Origin: Erinaceus europaeus
Taxonomy: Eukaryota; Chordata; Mammalia; Eulipotyphla; Erinaceidae
Length of the DNA stretch: 64,000 nucleotides
Direction of reading: 5' to 3'
Assembly (NCBI RefSeq): GCF_950295315.1
Contig: NC_080175.1
Span: forward strand, 64,505,353-64,569,352
How positions within the stretch are numbered: position 1 is the stretch's first letter; each line of letters starts with the position of its first letter. Shown piece after piece: positions 12,165 through 23,090 of this stretch. The notes beneath the pieces were generated by a model. The model had not been told where the DNA came from and searched no databases. It worked only from the letters and a program-made list of their open reading frames with translations. The translations under genes and the position numbers were made by a program.

Positions 12165-12595
12165 TCAAGATTGTTTAACAATTTGTTCTTCTTTATATCT
12201 TAATGCTTTTTCAGCCACCAAGTTGCAGATATTATCATGGAGTCAAATTGACTCCCCTGTGCAGATGACATCACCAATGTAGGCTATAACCCTATGTCCC
12301 TAGAGCCATGCCCCACTAGAGAAAAATAGAAACAGGCTAGGAGTATAGATTGACTTGCCAATATCCATGTTCAACTGAGAAGCAATTACAGAATCCAGAC
12401 CTTCCACCTTCTGCACCCCATAATGATCCTGGGTCCATACTCCCAGAGGGACAAAGAATAGGAATGCTATCAGGGGAGGGGATGGGATATGGATCTCTGG
12501 TGGTAGGAAATGTGTAGAATTTTACCCCTCTTATCCTATGGCTTTGTTGATATTTTCCATTTTTTATTTTATGAATAAATTAAGTAAAAACAAAA
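12165..12595 (+). mobile_element. L1 3'UTR fragment
   Basis: Runs in L1 sense: CAGCCACCAAGTTGCAGAT, a CCCCACTAG block, CAGACCTTCCACCTTCTGCA, GGTCCATACTCCCAGAGGG, then CCTCTTATCCTATGG and an A-rich end. It is a 5'-truncated copy, noticeably diverged from L1-A. Confidence 0.82.
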
Positions 12596-12984
12596 ATAAT
12601 TAGCATAAAAAGCTAAATATACATACAGTATACTTTCAATCTACTCTTTGGATTCAGAGTTGCTTGAGATTTTTGATCTGTGTGTTACAAAGGTGCTGGG
12701 AGAAGTCTTGCAGTAAAAATAAAACACTGAATGGCAAGAACATGTAAGAAATTAATTCCAATAAACCCTAAGCTCAGACAATTCAAAGGAACATACCACT
12801 TTGAATACTATTAATTAGTTTACCACTGCACTTATGCTAGTCATAATTGATGGTTTCAGTTAATTAAATAATCATAAAGATTTGTAAAAATATCAAATCT
12901 AGTCACAAGTATTGCTTCATTATCAAATTTAATAAAAATCAATTTTCTAAAGGAAAAGAAGAGAAAAAACTGAAGGTTCATGTC

Positions 12985-13545
12985 AAAGCAGCATCCTGGA
13001 ACCTCTAGGGTGGGGTTCACTTTCCTGTATGCTTCTCTCAATTCATACCAGATGATATTGCATCTGCCTATGCAACCTAATCGACTCAATGAGTACCACC
13101 TCAGCATGCTTCACTTCAGACTGTGTCCAGAGACGTCAAGCTTGGAATGTCAACTCTGCAGCCTTATTACTCGAGTGAGACCTTTCTTTTCATAGGATTC
13201 TCTAATTCCATTCCAGGCAGTTCACTTTCTAACAAATTCCCCAAACCTAGGTCTAGACCTGATCCCATGAGATAGAGCATATGTTCACATATATCCATAA
13301 ATTATGGCAAAATATATACCTAAAAAAAGCAGAAGTACACAATAGTCTGTAGTGAGTCAGTATAGCCAGACCTTCCATCTTCTGGGCCCCATAATGATCC
13401 TGGGTCCATAGTCCCAGAAGAATAAAGAATAGGAAAGCTATCAGGGGAGGGTAAGGGGTACAGAGTACTGATGGTGGGAATTGTGTGGAGTTGTACCTCT
13501 CTTATCCTATAATTTTCTCGATGTTTTCTTTTTATTAAAGAAGAA
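12985..13545 (+). mobile_element. L1 3'UTR fragment with internal deletion
   Basis: Sense L1 3'UTR starting in the GGGTGGGGTTCACTTTCCTG region and ending in the terminal TCTTATCCTAT signature and an A-rich tail. Near 13353 the sequence jumps from GTCTGTAGTGAGT to the AGCCAGACCTTCC block. It lacks about 270 bp present in the copy at 62035-62310. Confidence 0.83.
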
Positions 13546-13559
13546 GAACTGAACATTGT

Positions 13560-14442
13560 TAATTTCTGAAGGTCATTTAATAATAGTTAATAATATTTAA
13601 TAATATTTCAACTTTCAACTTCTGTCCATTTAATAATATTTAATAATTTAATAATGCTTGATGACAGTTATTGTCTGACCTTGATCAGTAGCAAAAATAA
13701 GACCCAACTATTCACATAATCATTCACTTCAATTAAATCTGATCTTACAAACACATTTAATGAAGGCTTAAAGTTAATAAAATGCAAATGCTTAACCTGA
13801 TTGACATGGTAGTAGGTAACATTTTGAGTATAGCAAGTGAAAACCAAAACTATAAATCAATTGAGCTGAGGAAGTTCAGTATATAGGCAATATGAGAGGC
13901 AAAACAGCCCCCACCCCGATACTTATAATCTAATTTCATCAAAAGAAAAATTGCAGGAACAAGAGTCTTTAATGTGAGTGGTGTGGATACACTATCACAA
14001 GGAGATAAGAACTTGTGCTTATGCATTACACATACACAGAACTGAATATACAATTGTATAAACTAGGACACAACATTTGGGAAATTTATAAGTCAATATG
14101 GAGAAATATTAACTCAAAAATTGGGTGGTATTGCATTTTGAGTAATTGCTATATGCTTGCTTTCAGATAGCTGAGGTGTAATCTAGTAGTTGATGTCACA
14201 AATGTATAGAAACATGGCTTAGTTAAATGGGAGGTATAGCCCATGTGAAAATAATAAGTTGAAAATTTCAATGTGTCTATGTTAATACATAGATAAAATT
14301 GGTTGGGAGTATCTTTATAAATCATTTCAGTAAACAAATTATTTTTAACAACTTTCAACTGGATAAAAAGGAACTGTTTACCTGCAAATAATTGGTATGC
14401 CAATTTTAGTTCTTTCTAAAACATTAAACCAGATCTCATTAT
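13560..14442. other. AT-rich sequence with TTTAATAAT reiterations
   Basis: At 13575-13650 variants of TTTAATAATA are repeated several times with no fixed period. Beyond this nothing is recognised. Confidence 0.55.
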
Positions 14443-14543
14443 AGAAGAAGAAGAAGAAGAAGAAGAAGAAGAAGAAGAAGAAGAAGAAGAAGAAGAAGAA
14501 GAAGAAGAAGAAGAAGAAGAAGAAGAAGAAGAAGAAGAAGAAG
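14443..14543. repeat. Pure (GAA)33 microsatellite
   Basis: 101 bp of uninterrupted GAA triplets (purine strand is plus). Long pure GAA/TTC tracts can form triplexes (known from the FXN intron repeat). Here there is no sign of a nearby gene. Confidence 0.97.
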
Positions 14544-14544
14544 G

Positions 14545-15638
14545 AAAAAGAAATTGTGTTTATGTATAATCAACTGCTATTAAATCATTATTTACCTAGT
14601 AAAGCAATGAGAAAACAGTCATGATGGGGAAGGATAGTCTGAGCAAACTATATGGGTCTAACATAATCATAAAGGTCACACAATGGAAGGAGTGGAAATA
14701 GGAAATACAAAAAAAAGAAGTTTTGATGACAGAATCAGAGGTCAGGGGGTTATGATTTCTAGCATCAGATTTGCTGAAAGCCAAAAAATTTGAGTTGCCT
14801 CTAGAATTTGTAGGAGACATAGAAATAGATTATTCCTGATCCTACTGGTAGGAGCATGACCCTGACAACACCTTTATTTTATTTTAGCACTGTGAGACAA
14901 CCCATAGTTCGGTTGACCGCCACATTTGTAGATGATGTATTTGTTTAGTTTTGAATTACTAAGTTTATAATATTTATATATTACTTATTTATATATTTTA
15001 CAGCAGCAATTAGCAACCACAATAGTGATATACTTATCTTTCAACTAGCAATACTATTTGTAGGGGATTGACCAAAGTATTTTACAGATAGCACATAATA
15101 AGAGTTCAGAGAGGAACTGTAGAAGTGTTTACTTTCTCTCAAAGACCTCTAATCAGAGAAAGAGATTAGGTAGGAGAAGAAAGGTCATAATGGTAACAAG
15201 TCCAGCAGTGGATGAAAAAATTTTTTTTCTTTAATTCTCATTGCCCTTAGCTACCAAACTTTCTCTTCTCTTTTCATCAAAACTTGTAAGAAGTTCTCTA
15301 TACTCTTTTGACAAAAAGAATATATTCTTTTCTGTAACCCATTTGAAAATTCTGTAATTTCTCCTTTACAAATAGATTTCAATTGCCAGTACACTGGTTA
15401 CCAATAACCTCCAGATTTGTATGTCTCTGTTATTTCCCAAATTAAAGTAGCACAACAGGGATTATTTTTGAAACTCTCAAATTGAAAAAGGAAACTTCAT
15501 ATCCAAAATGGAAAATATTGTCATATATGTCCTGAAAATCAAAGAAACCCCTTGACAGGGAGAATCAAGTAAGTCACATTGTAATTATTATATAAGATAT
15601 TTGTTAAGTATGCAATCATATTTACAATTACTTTATAG
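14545..15638. other. AT-rich sequence, nothing recognised
   Basis: No long frame, no SINE or L1 signature and no tandem repeat are visible. Confidence 0.55.
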
Positions 15639-15650
15639 TAATGTTATATA

Positions 15651-15837
15651 AGGGGCAGAGCTGAGACTTTCAAGAATACAAGCAAGGACCAGAGTTCAAG
15701 CCCCCACTCCCCTTCTGCAGTAGGGACACTTCACAAGTGGTAAAGCAGGTCTACAGGCGTCTATCTTTATCTCACCCTCTCTATCGTCCCTCCCCTCTCA
15801 ATTTATCTCTGTCCAATGGAATAAAACATAGGAAAAT
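15651..15837 (+). mobile_element. tRNA-derived SINE with TSD
   Basis: Plus-strand SINE (AGTTCAAGCCCCCACTCC box B region, GTAAAGCAGGTCTACAGG, TTATCTCTGTCCAATGGAAT). It is flanked by AATGTTATATA at 15640-15650 and 15838-15848. Confidence 0.88.
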
Positions 15838-15848
15838 AATGTTATATA

Positions 15849-16828
15849 TGTATATCATAATGTTATATACTATCCAACGTACTTAAATATTCTGCTTAAA
15901 GTTTTTGTTAATGACTATGATCATTTTAATTCTTCATATGCTATTATTATAGTCACCTAATTAAAACAACATAATTTTTACATTAAAGCTGTTTTTTATA
16001 TTTCTTATGGTAGGAATGAGTTAAAACATTTACAAAAAAAAACTCATGATAATATGAAATCACAATTCTGTTGCAATGATTTCTGTATTGTTTATGTCAT
16101 GGTACCGAAAGTATGAAAAACTAAACTAGAAGAGTGTAGTAAGAATTCCCAAAGCTTTCTCTGTTATTCAAGTAAATTTTTATGTACATTATTAAATATT
16201 CATCTAATGTTATGAATAATATGTGGTTATATTTTCATCTAGAAATACAATCTCTACCATATTAAATCACTCAACCATGTAGAGTCTAGTGAACTTTACA
16301 TAAGTGTGACACAGTTGTTCAGGTCTATCAAACATTTTTAAATACTACCATTAATAGAATTCAAGAATTTAAAAGAAATCATTACATTATAAGCAAATAT
16401 TTGTGAAATTTAAACGTTGATATGAATAAAACTGATTATCTGCTATTGTCAAATTCTTATTAGTCATGAAGATACAACATATGCAATTATTAATGTTCTA
16501 CTAACAATGATATCATGGTATTTAAAAGTAATTTTTTGGAGTACCATTGCTTATTAAACAAAATTTGTATTAAATTTACCTCTCTATGTCATGCACCACT
16601 CTCTATATATTTTATTTAGTTTCAATAATATTGGAAAGAAAATATAATGCATATGTGAATTTTCAATCAATAAATGTAGTAAAATTGCTAAGTTAGATTG
16701 AATTTATTTTTTTTTCAAATCTAGCAGGTGAAAGGAACAGGTTGAACAAGAATCACTGAGATATATTTCCTTAGAGTTCATTTTAATAATATAAATACAA
16801 GACAAGTATTCTAACACTTTTTAAAATT
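15849..16828. other. AT-rich sequence, nothing recognised
   Basis: Very AT-rich, with no frame or repeat I can name. Confidence 0.55.
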
Positions 16829-16829
16829 T

Positions 16830-17045
16830 TTCTTATTGGGGGATTAATGGTTTACAGTTGACAGTAAAATGCAATAGTTTGTACATGCATAACATTTTTC
16901 AGTTTTCCACATAACAATTCAATCCCTACTAGGTCCTCCTCTACCATCATGTTCCAGGACCTGAGCCCTCCTCCCCATCCCGGAGCCTTTTACTTTGGTA
17001 CAGTACACCAACTCCAGTCCAAGTTCTTCTTTATCTAACACATTT
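16830..17045 (-). mobile_element. Older L1 3'UTR fragment
   Basis: Antisense to L1. The TGGTTTACAGTTGACAGTAA, TTTTCCACATAACAATTCAA and ACTTTGGTACAGTACACCAA blocks correspond to a mammalian L1 3'UTR type different from L1-A, and match the 51250-51350 copy in layout. Decayed, with no coding potential. Confidence 0.65.
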
Positions 17046-17715
17046 TTTTCCCCTTTTTCAAGGTTAACTTGATGATGATTGGCTATACAATTGCAAAAAG
17101 GTACTTTATGAACAGGTCTGGATACTCTTGAAATGTACTAATTTGAGTTCCTGTTTTCTTTCTCTTCATATTTTCCTACTTAAGTTTATTGCCTAGGATC
17201 TATTTTCTACCGTAATTCTATGAACTGAACATGTCAGCATTATTAGGAAAGACAGTTCATTTGCTTCAGTTGTTATTCACATTTGTAGTCATAGGTTGCA
17301 CTGAACAACATCTTTTAAGGTTTCAGTATAAAATAAACCCATTAAAAACTACAGAGGCAAGTGAAATACAAAATGAGGTCTATTTATGTTATTTTTCTAC
17401 ACTCTTGCCTGTGATTTGTTTTCTGTTTTGTATGTGTCAGATGACACATACATAATCATCAGGTAACTAAAAGAAAGGAGGAACATTTCAGCTACAGGTA
17501 TTCTTTCTATATATATTTTCTTACCAGTAAATTGAGACAGTCTGGTTTGTATTTGCTCCCATATTCCTATTGAACTCTCAAGATTTGCTACAATAACTGA
17601 ACTTTTTGGCAGTGCTTTAAAGAAGCTTCTTCAAGTTTGAGAACTTTTAGTAGATGCCTTTCACAAGAACTGCCAATTACCAACACTAGAAAAAAAAGGT
17701 CAGAATCTGCTTCCA
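17046..17715. other. AT-rich sequence, nothing recognised
   Basis: Small chance frames only. Confidence 0.5.
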
Positions 17716-17748
17716 AATACATACATACATACATACATACACACACAG
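17716..17748. repeat. (CATA)n microsatellite
   Basis: Several tandem CATA units followed by a short CA run. Confidence 0.9.
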
Positions 17749-17999
17749 TCACATTCACACTACCTTTTTATCAGTGTAGGTTGAAATGTGAACAAATGAT
17801 AATTACTCAATCACCAGTTGAATTTTATGTTATGTGCAGTTTAAAAAAATATTTCAGAGACACAGTAAATAAAAGTATCAAACAGATTCATAAATTATGG
17901 GGAAAAAAAACTTTTTAGCACAGTTGTAAATCTACCAAAGTAATCTTTTATGTCAGTAAATGGGAAAATTGCAATTATGATTATTTTCTAAATATATTG

Positions 18000-18258
18000 T
18001 TTTTCTTTCTTTCTTTCTTCCTTTCTTTTTCTTTTCTTTTTTTGCCTCTAGGGCTATTGCTTGGTAGGTGCCTGCACTATGAATCCACTGCTCCTAGAGG
18101 CTATTTTTCCCCCTTTTGTTGCCCCCTTGTAGTTTAGCGTTGTTGTGGTTATTATTATTGTTGCTATTGCTGTTGTTGCTGCTAGATAGGACAGAAGGAA
18201 ATCAAGAGAGGAGGAGAAGATGGGGGAGAGAAAGATAGACACATGTATACCTGCTTGA
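18000..18258 (-). mobile_element. 5'-truncated long-form SINE
   Basis: On the minus strand only the body and the 3' extension (18050-18100) are present, with the A-tail decayed into the TTTC-rich tract at 18000-18044. The tRNA-like promoter head is absent, so the copy ends at the CACCTGC-like block near 18258. Confidence 0.82.
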
Positions 18259-18261
18259 AGG

Positions 18262-18985
18262 ATAATTTTGCAGATACAAAAATTCATGGCTGGAATTCCC
18301 TCTCCTTTACTACTTTGAATATATCATTTCACTCTCTCTTTGCTTCTAGAATTTGTGAAGGGAAGTGTGATAAATCCTGATGGCTCTGCCTTTGTATTTA
18401 ACTTATTTCCTATCCCTAGCTGCCAACATTTTTTTTTTTTACTTATAATTGAGTTATGATAGTTTTACAATACTGTGCTTTAGTATTGGGCATTTCAGAT
18501 TTAGGAACCTGGGTGACCAGTCTTCCTCTTGAGTAAGTATGTTTCTGAGGATTGCCTCAGAAATTTTCAGCTAAAATTTCTCTGAAAATTATCTCTGGTC
18601 CTTAGACTGCTTTTCATCCTCAGATACTGCTATCACTCTTACATTCTACCTTTTGATGGAGTCTGCAATTGCACAGAGAATTGCTACATTCTTTTTAAAC
18701 CTGTCATCTCCCTCATCTTTGAATTGAAAACATCGATTAGCTGTATCTTCTAGACTGAAAATTTTTCTGCAAGTGTGAATCTACTTTCTAAGCCTTGTAC
18801 CTGAGCTTGAATTGCACTGAGAGTGTCTGTCATTCTTGCAATTCTGTTTGAAGTTTTTTTCTTTCATCCTTCCTAACTTCTTAGTGTATTCTGCTTGAAG
18901 TTGTTCTTTCAAGCTTTGAACTTTCTTTTTTTTGAAGTTTCCTTTCTATCTGACTGATGTTCTATGCTTGTTTATTCCTCTATTT
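18262..18985 (-). mobile_element. Ancient L1/HAL1-like ORF1 relic
   Basis: Aligns by eye, antisense, with the order of the L1 ORF1 region: a GGATACAAAATTC...TTGGCTGG-like start, the TTTGAATATATCATTTCACT block, then the stretch matching the TCTTTTGATGGTGTC-type segment and the coiled-coil part. Far more diverged than L1-A. The assignment to L1 versus HAL1 is uncertain. Confidence 0.5.
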
Positions 18986-19011
18986 ATGCATTTAGTGTGA
19001 CGGTTACTGTT

Positions 19012-19028
19012 GGCCAGCAGGTGGTGGT
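19012..19028. promoter_or_regulatory. Candidate CTCF-type motif
   Basis: The 15-mer CCAGCAGGTGGTGGT (19014-19028) matches the CTCF core consensus CCASCAGRKGGCRSY at 14 of 15 positions (T for C at position 12). It sits in unassigned sequence just before a Vingi fragment. Occupancy is not shown by sequence. Confidence 0.4.
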
Positions 19029-19068
19029 ATTGTGATCTCTAGGATTCTCTTGTTTATATGTTTCACTA

Positions 19069-19267
19069 GAACAGGCCATGGCCGGTGTGCCGCTATGTTC
19101 CATTGCTGGGGAGCCAGAGACGACCCGAACTGCCCCTGCGGCTACAGACTATGACCCACATAGTCAACGACTGCCACCTCTCCAGATTCAAAGGAGGTCT
19201 CGAAACTTTACATCAGGCTCAACCTGACGCTGTTGACTGGCTACGGAAGGGCAAACGCTAGAAGAAC
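19069..19267 (+). mobile_element. Vingi 3' fragment
   Basis: Nearly identical to 26429-26632 of the larger Vingi copy: GAACAGGCCATGGCCGG through the zinc-finger codons to the GCTAGAAGAA end. It lacks four bases (ACAG) in the CGGCTACAGACAGACTATG segment, which shifts the frame, and three in GGAAGAAGGGC. Short 5'-truncated insertion. Confidence 0.9.
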
Positions 19268-19679
19268 TGCAGTGTTTAGTTTGCGTTCTCTTGTGGTTTG
19301 CAATTGCTCTCTTCTTTTTGTTATGTCCTTGCCTAAATCCAGAAGGAAAGAAAAAACAAAAAACAAACAAACAAACAAAAACAATGCTCAGTCAAAGACT
19401 AAAAGATAATAAGCTCCTTTCTCCTTTCTTCGGATGCTGGGAACCACACTCACTGCTTGCTATGCATAAAAACAAGATGGTCAAAATGGCCCATGTCAGC
19501 ACCTTACCATGCTGCCTGGAGCTCTGGTTTGACTGTGTTGATATTTCAACCCATACCATTTTTCACCCCATATGCATGCAAGCACCCACCTGAGCCTGTA
19601 GATTTTTCAGCTGTAGAATATAGGCCCAATTGGGTCTCTTATATTTATTTGTTATTTGGACTGAGCCCATTCAATTGCT
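19268..19679. other. Unassigned sequence before the tandem duplication
   Basis: Contains an (AAAC)n-like stretch at 19355-19383 and otherwise unrecognised sequence of mixed composition. Confidence 0.5.
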
Positions 19680-20021
19680 GCTAGTCCATAGCCAAGTCCC
19701 CTGGAAGTCCCTCCAACCACTCCTTACTATTCCATTTACTGTACAGTTCCTTGAATTATTGAGCCATATTAGATTACATCCTAGATATATTTCAAAATAC
19801 TTTACTCAGAAGGAATATGAGGTTTACTGTCATCATTTACTACACCTAATGCTAGTCCATAGCCAAGTCCCCTGGAAGTCCCTCCAACCACTCCTTACTA
19901 TTCCATTTACTGTACAGTTCCTTGAATTATTGGGCCATATTAGATTACATCCTAGATATATTTCAAAATACTTTACTCAGAAGGAATATGAGGTTTACTG
20001 TCATCATTTACTACACCTAAT
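19680..20021. repeat. 171-bp direct tandem duplication
   Basis: Unit 1 is 19680-19850 and unit 2 is 19851-20021. By eye they differ at one base (GAGCCATATT versus GGGCCATATT). The period is a multiple of three, so one frame (19630-20052) passes through both, but no known protein is suggested. It is not flanked by an obvious transposon and is not alpha satellite. Confidence 0.96.
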
Positions 20022-20029
20022 GTTTAGGC

Positions 20030-20710
20030 TGACCATTTCCAGTTTTGATTGACATTTGTATTTGTTGAATGAGAGGTTTACGTTAGCAACAGTGTTGTTG
20101 GTAAATACATATGTGTGTGCGTGTTTGTGTGTATGTATGTATGTGCATATGTATACTTCTGAAAACAAACAAAAATTGTTCTCAAATATTAGTTGCTTTT
20201 AGTAAAGTTATGGTCAAAAGTCTGAACTAATTAAACCTATTTTTTACCTGAATGCCTGCTATGATGATCTAATTTACAGATTGCACCATGATTAAAAATG
20301 TGCTGAAAATACTGACAAAAAGAAATTTGATTTCTGTGAAGGAAAACAATAAAAATACCAACAGGCTTGTATATATTTTCTGGAAAAACTAAAATAAGAC
20401 ATGTTAGTGGAAAAATTGACTGCTAGAGTACCTCATCTCATTAATCACATGAAAACTTAGATTCTTCATCTGCTTACATTGAGAGATTAATTGGCATAAT
20501 GCTCAAAAATATTTTAATTCTAATTCATAAATTATCTTGCACACCACATCACAAACATGTCAAATATGAACTTATACCGCTATCATTAGGAGATAAATGT
20601 ATTTATGTGACACAAAAATTATTGTAAATCATCATTTCTTCAATAAAATGATAAAACAAACTTTTATTCACATATCTGATGCTTCTTAGTTATGAGAAAT
20701 ATCAAAGATA
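20030..20710. other. AT-rich sequence with a GT/TATG patch
   Basis: An imperfect GT/TATG repeat lies at 20106-20155. The rest is unrecognised. Confidence 0.55.
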
Positions 20711-20728
20711 AGAATTTATAAGGCTTTA

Positions 20729-21006
20729 GGGAGTCAGGCGGTGGCGCAGTGGGTTAAGCGCATGTGGTGCAAAGCGCAAGGACCACCATAAGGATCCCGG
20801 TTCGAGCCCCCCGCTCCCCACCTGCAGGGGAGTCACTTCACAAGCGGTGAAGCAGATCTGCAGGTATCTGTCTTTCTCTCTTCCTCTCTGTCTTCCCCTC
20901 CTCTCTCCCTTTCTCTCTGTCCTATCCAACAACAATGACATCAATAACCACAACAATGTTAAACAACAAGGACAGCAAAAGGGAAAATAAATAAATATTT
21001 AAAAAA
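20729..21006 (+). mobile_element. Near-intact tRNA-derived SINE with 18-bp TSD
   Basis: The best-preserved SINE here. The head GGGAGTCAGGCGG is followed by a box A-like TGGCGCAGTGGG (20742-20753) and a consensus box B GGTTCGAGCC (20799-20808), an internal RNA polymerase III promoter. Then come the CACCTGCAGGGGAGTCACTT block, the pyrimidine tract, CTGTCCTATCCAACAACAAT and an AAATAAATA tail. The exact 18-bp repeat AGAATTTATAAGGCTTTA sits at 20711-20728 and 21007-21024. It has no coding capacity and presumably relied on L1 enzyme. Confidence 0.96.
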
Positions 21007-21024
21007 AGAATTTATAAGGCTTTA

Positions 21025-21464
21025 AGAAAGAAATTATGGAATTAATTTCTGATAAGATTGTAACATTGCGTAGTTATAATGTCTTCATTTGATTCTTTTG
21101 ATAGGTCTTTGCAAACTGTAATTGTAACAAAATAAAGTATAAGAAAACCAATTTTTCCTAGGTCAGTTGACAGGAACAAAATAATTAAGTTCCTACTGCA
21201 TATTTATCATAAAAAATATTACCTAACTTCTAAACAAAGACCCTAAACTCCTGTAAGATTAAGCAACAGTTGGTGTTCACTCATTTATTACTTTTTATAT
21301 TAGTTTAATCCACTTCATGTTTTAGGTGGCAAAAAAAATCAGCACTTCATCAGTCAAAATTAAAATCAGAAAGCAGCTCTGGACAAGATACCATTCATTA
21401 CAAAGTGCATTGCATCACTCATTCACTCAGAGAAAATCCACACAGATTTGTAGAGAATGTGCAT
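21025..21464. other. AT-rich sequence, nothing recognised
   Basis: The 3' part of this interval could be the diverged U5 end of the LTR that follows, but the match is too weak to call. Confidence 0.5.
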
Positions 21465-21754
21465 GTCAAGTTTCAACCTTTCATGGCTGAAAGAGGGTTC
21501 CAGCAGGTAAGATCCCTGGCATGCAGAAACAGCATTAGTGAGAGCTGATACATGAGAAGTGAAGTGTCAACATTACGTCATAAATGCTAGGTGCAAAAAC
21601 CATCAGATGCAGAAAGTACCAAGTGTAACATGGGCTTTGAGGCAGCTGAATACTTGTCCTGAGCCAAAGCTGCATCCTAAAGTCAAGCTATCATCCGTAC
21701 AATGGGCATTAAGGCAGAGTGCAGTCAAGCCTACACTCGGCATGTTAGCCCACA
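21465..21754 (-). mobile_element. Old endogenous-retrovirus LTR fragment (same family as 60413)
   Basis: On the minus strand it begins TGTGGGCTAACATGCC and shares with 60413-60787 a series of blocks in order: AGTGTAG, CACTCTG, a GTACTT block, TAGCA, ATGA.GTAATG, and ACTTCTCATGTA. The 5' LTR edge is therefore 21754. The 3' part fades out near 21465. No internal viral genes are attached. Confidence 0.7.
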
Positions 21755-22790
21755 ACATGATATTTACATATTGATTATTTTAATTTATTTTCCCACAACA
21801 ATGCCATATCAAAAGATATTTGACAAATTAATGATGTTATAGTATAGTCTTTCCCATAATTTAAACTTTAAATTTTGTCACTAAACACTGAACTAAAATG
21901 TAGAATTTTAACTGTTTCAGGATTTAAGATGTAAGATTATATTCTCATGAGAAGGGGAAAGTCCAATAGTTTCATCAAATTAAACTTTGACCTGACTTTA
22001 AAGACACATTCATGATGTTTGCTATCTCCCTCTACTTTTTTGATCGTAGTATCATCTTGTTAAATGCTGCCTGTGGCCTAGTCTGAGGTAGTGTTTAAAT
22101 CATGTCTCCCTTATCGTTTATTGAATTTATTATTTTAAATTTATTATTTTAGCCTAATTGTATATCTTTATATATCTTTTCTTGTCCTGTGAATTTAAAA
22201 GGAATAAAACTGCTTACATATATGTATGTATATGTTCTAAACAAGTGTGTTGGTTTCTATAACTAGTTCCTCCAGAAGTACTTGAGATTATACTAATATT
22301 GCTGTCCATCACTGTATTTTTACATTTTGCCTTTTCTTAAAAAACTAATACTGAGCTTGTATCTTTTCATTATAGTTATTGATGCTTTTCAGGGTGTACC
22401 TCAACATCCCTATCATTTTATTTATGATACGCTGCCATTTCATTTGCAAACATTTTCTTTTGGATAAGGTTAAATGAAATGATACTGAATCATTAGTTTT
22501 ATTTTAGGTATGAGCACTTTCTCAAAACCTAAGCATACGACTATTTGTGATATTTCAAAGACTCAGAGTATATGTATAAGCTTAAAACAATAAACTTATT
22601 ATAAATAATTTATTTCAGTGTGATATGAATTGAAATTTATATTATCTGGCCAAAGGTGACTGTGCCAAAACCAAGTTAATGTGTAATAAATACAGTATGT
22701 GACAATAAATATTATTAAATATGGCAGGTTAATCATTCTTAATCATGGACTTATATAAAAAAACCTTTAGTACTTTACATATATATATAT
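21755..22790. other. AT-rich sequence, nothing recognised
   Basis: No frame, RNA gene or repeat is recognised. There is a short AT run at 22778-22790. Confidence 0.55.
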
Positions 22791-22794
22791 TGCT

Positions 22795-23090
22795 TTCTTT
22801 TTATTTTATTTTTTATTTATTTTTAATTTATTCCCTTTTATTGCCCTTGTTGTTTTATTATTGTAGTTATTCTTATTGTCATTGTTGTTGGATAGGAAAG
22901 AGAGAAATGGAGAGAGGAGGGGAAGACAGAGAAGGGGAGAGAAAGATAGACAGGCTGCACACCTGCTTAAGCGTCTGTGAAGAGATTCCCCTACAGGTGG
23001 GGAACTGGGGGCTTGAACAGGGATCCTTACGCTGGTCCTTGCGCAATGTGCCACATGCGCTTAACCCACTGCGCTGCCGCCAGAGTCCCT
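22795..23090 (-). mobile_element. tRNA-derived SINE
   Basis: The minus-strand copy's head reads (antisense) GCGCTTAACCCACTGCGCTGCCGCC at 23059-23083. The GAGGGGAAGACAGAGAAGG body and A-rich tail point to the left. Frames crossing it on either strand are SINE shadows. Confidence 0.9.

Noticed and set aside
19680..20021. Alpha-satellite-like repeat because the unit is 171 bp
   Set aside because: Only two units and no alpha-satellite sequence; the length match is coincidence.
19630..20052. 140-codon frame as a gene with an internal protein repeat
   Set aside because: It exists only because a 171-bp non-coding unit is tandemly duplicated in phase; no start context or homology.
20740..20810. tRNA gene by box A/box B
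   Set aside because: The match is the tRNA-like head of a SINE with a TSD; no cloverleaf acceptor stem follows.
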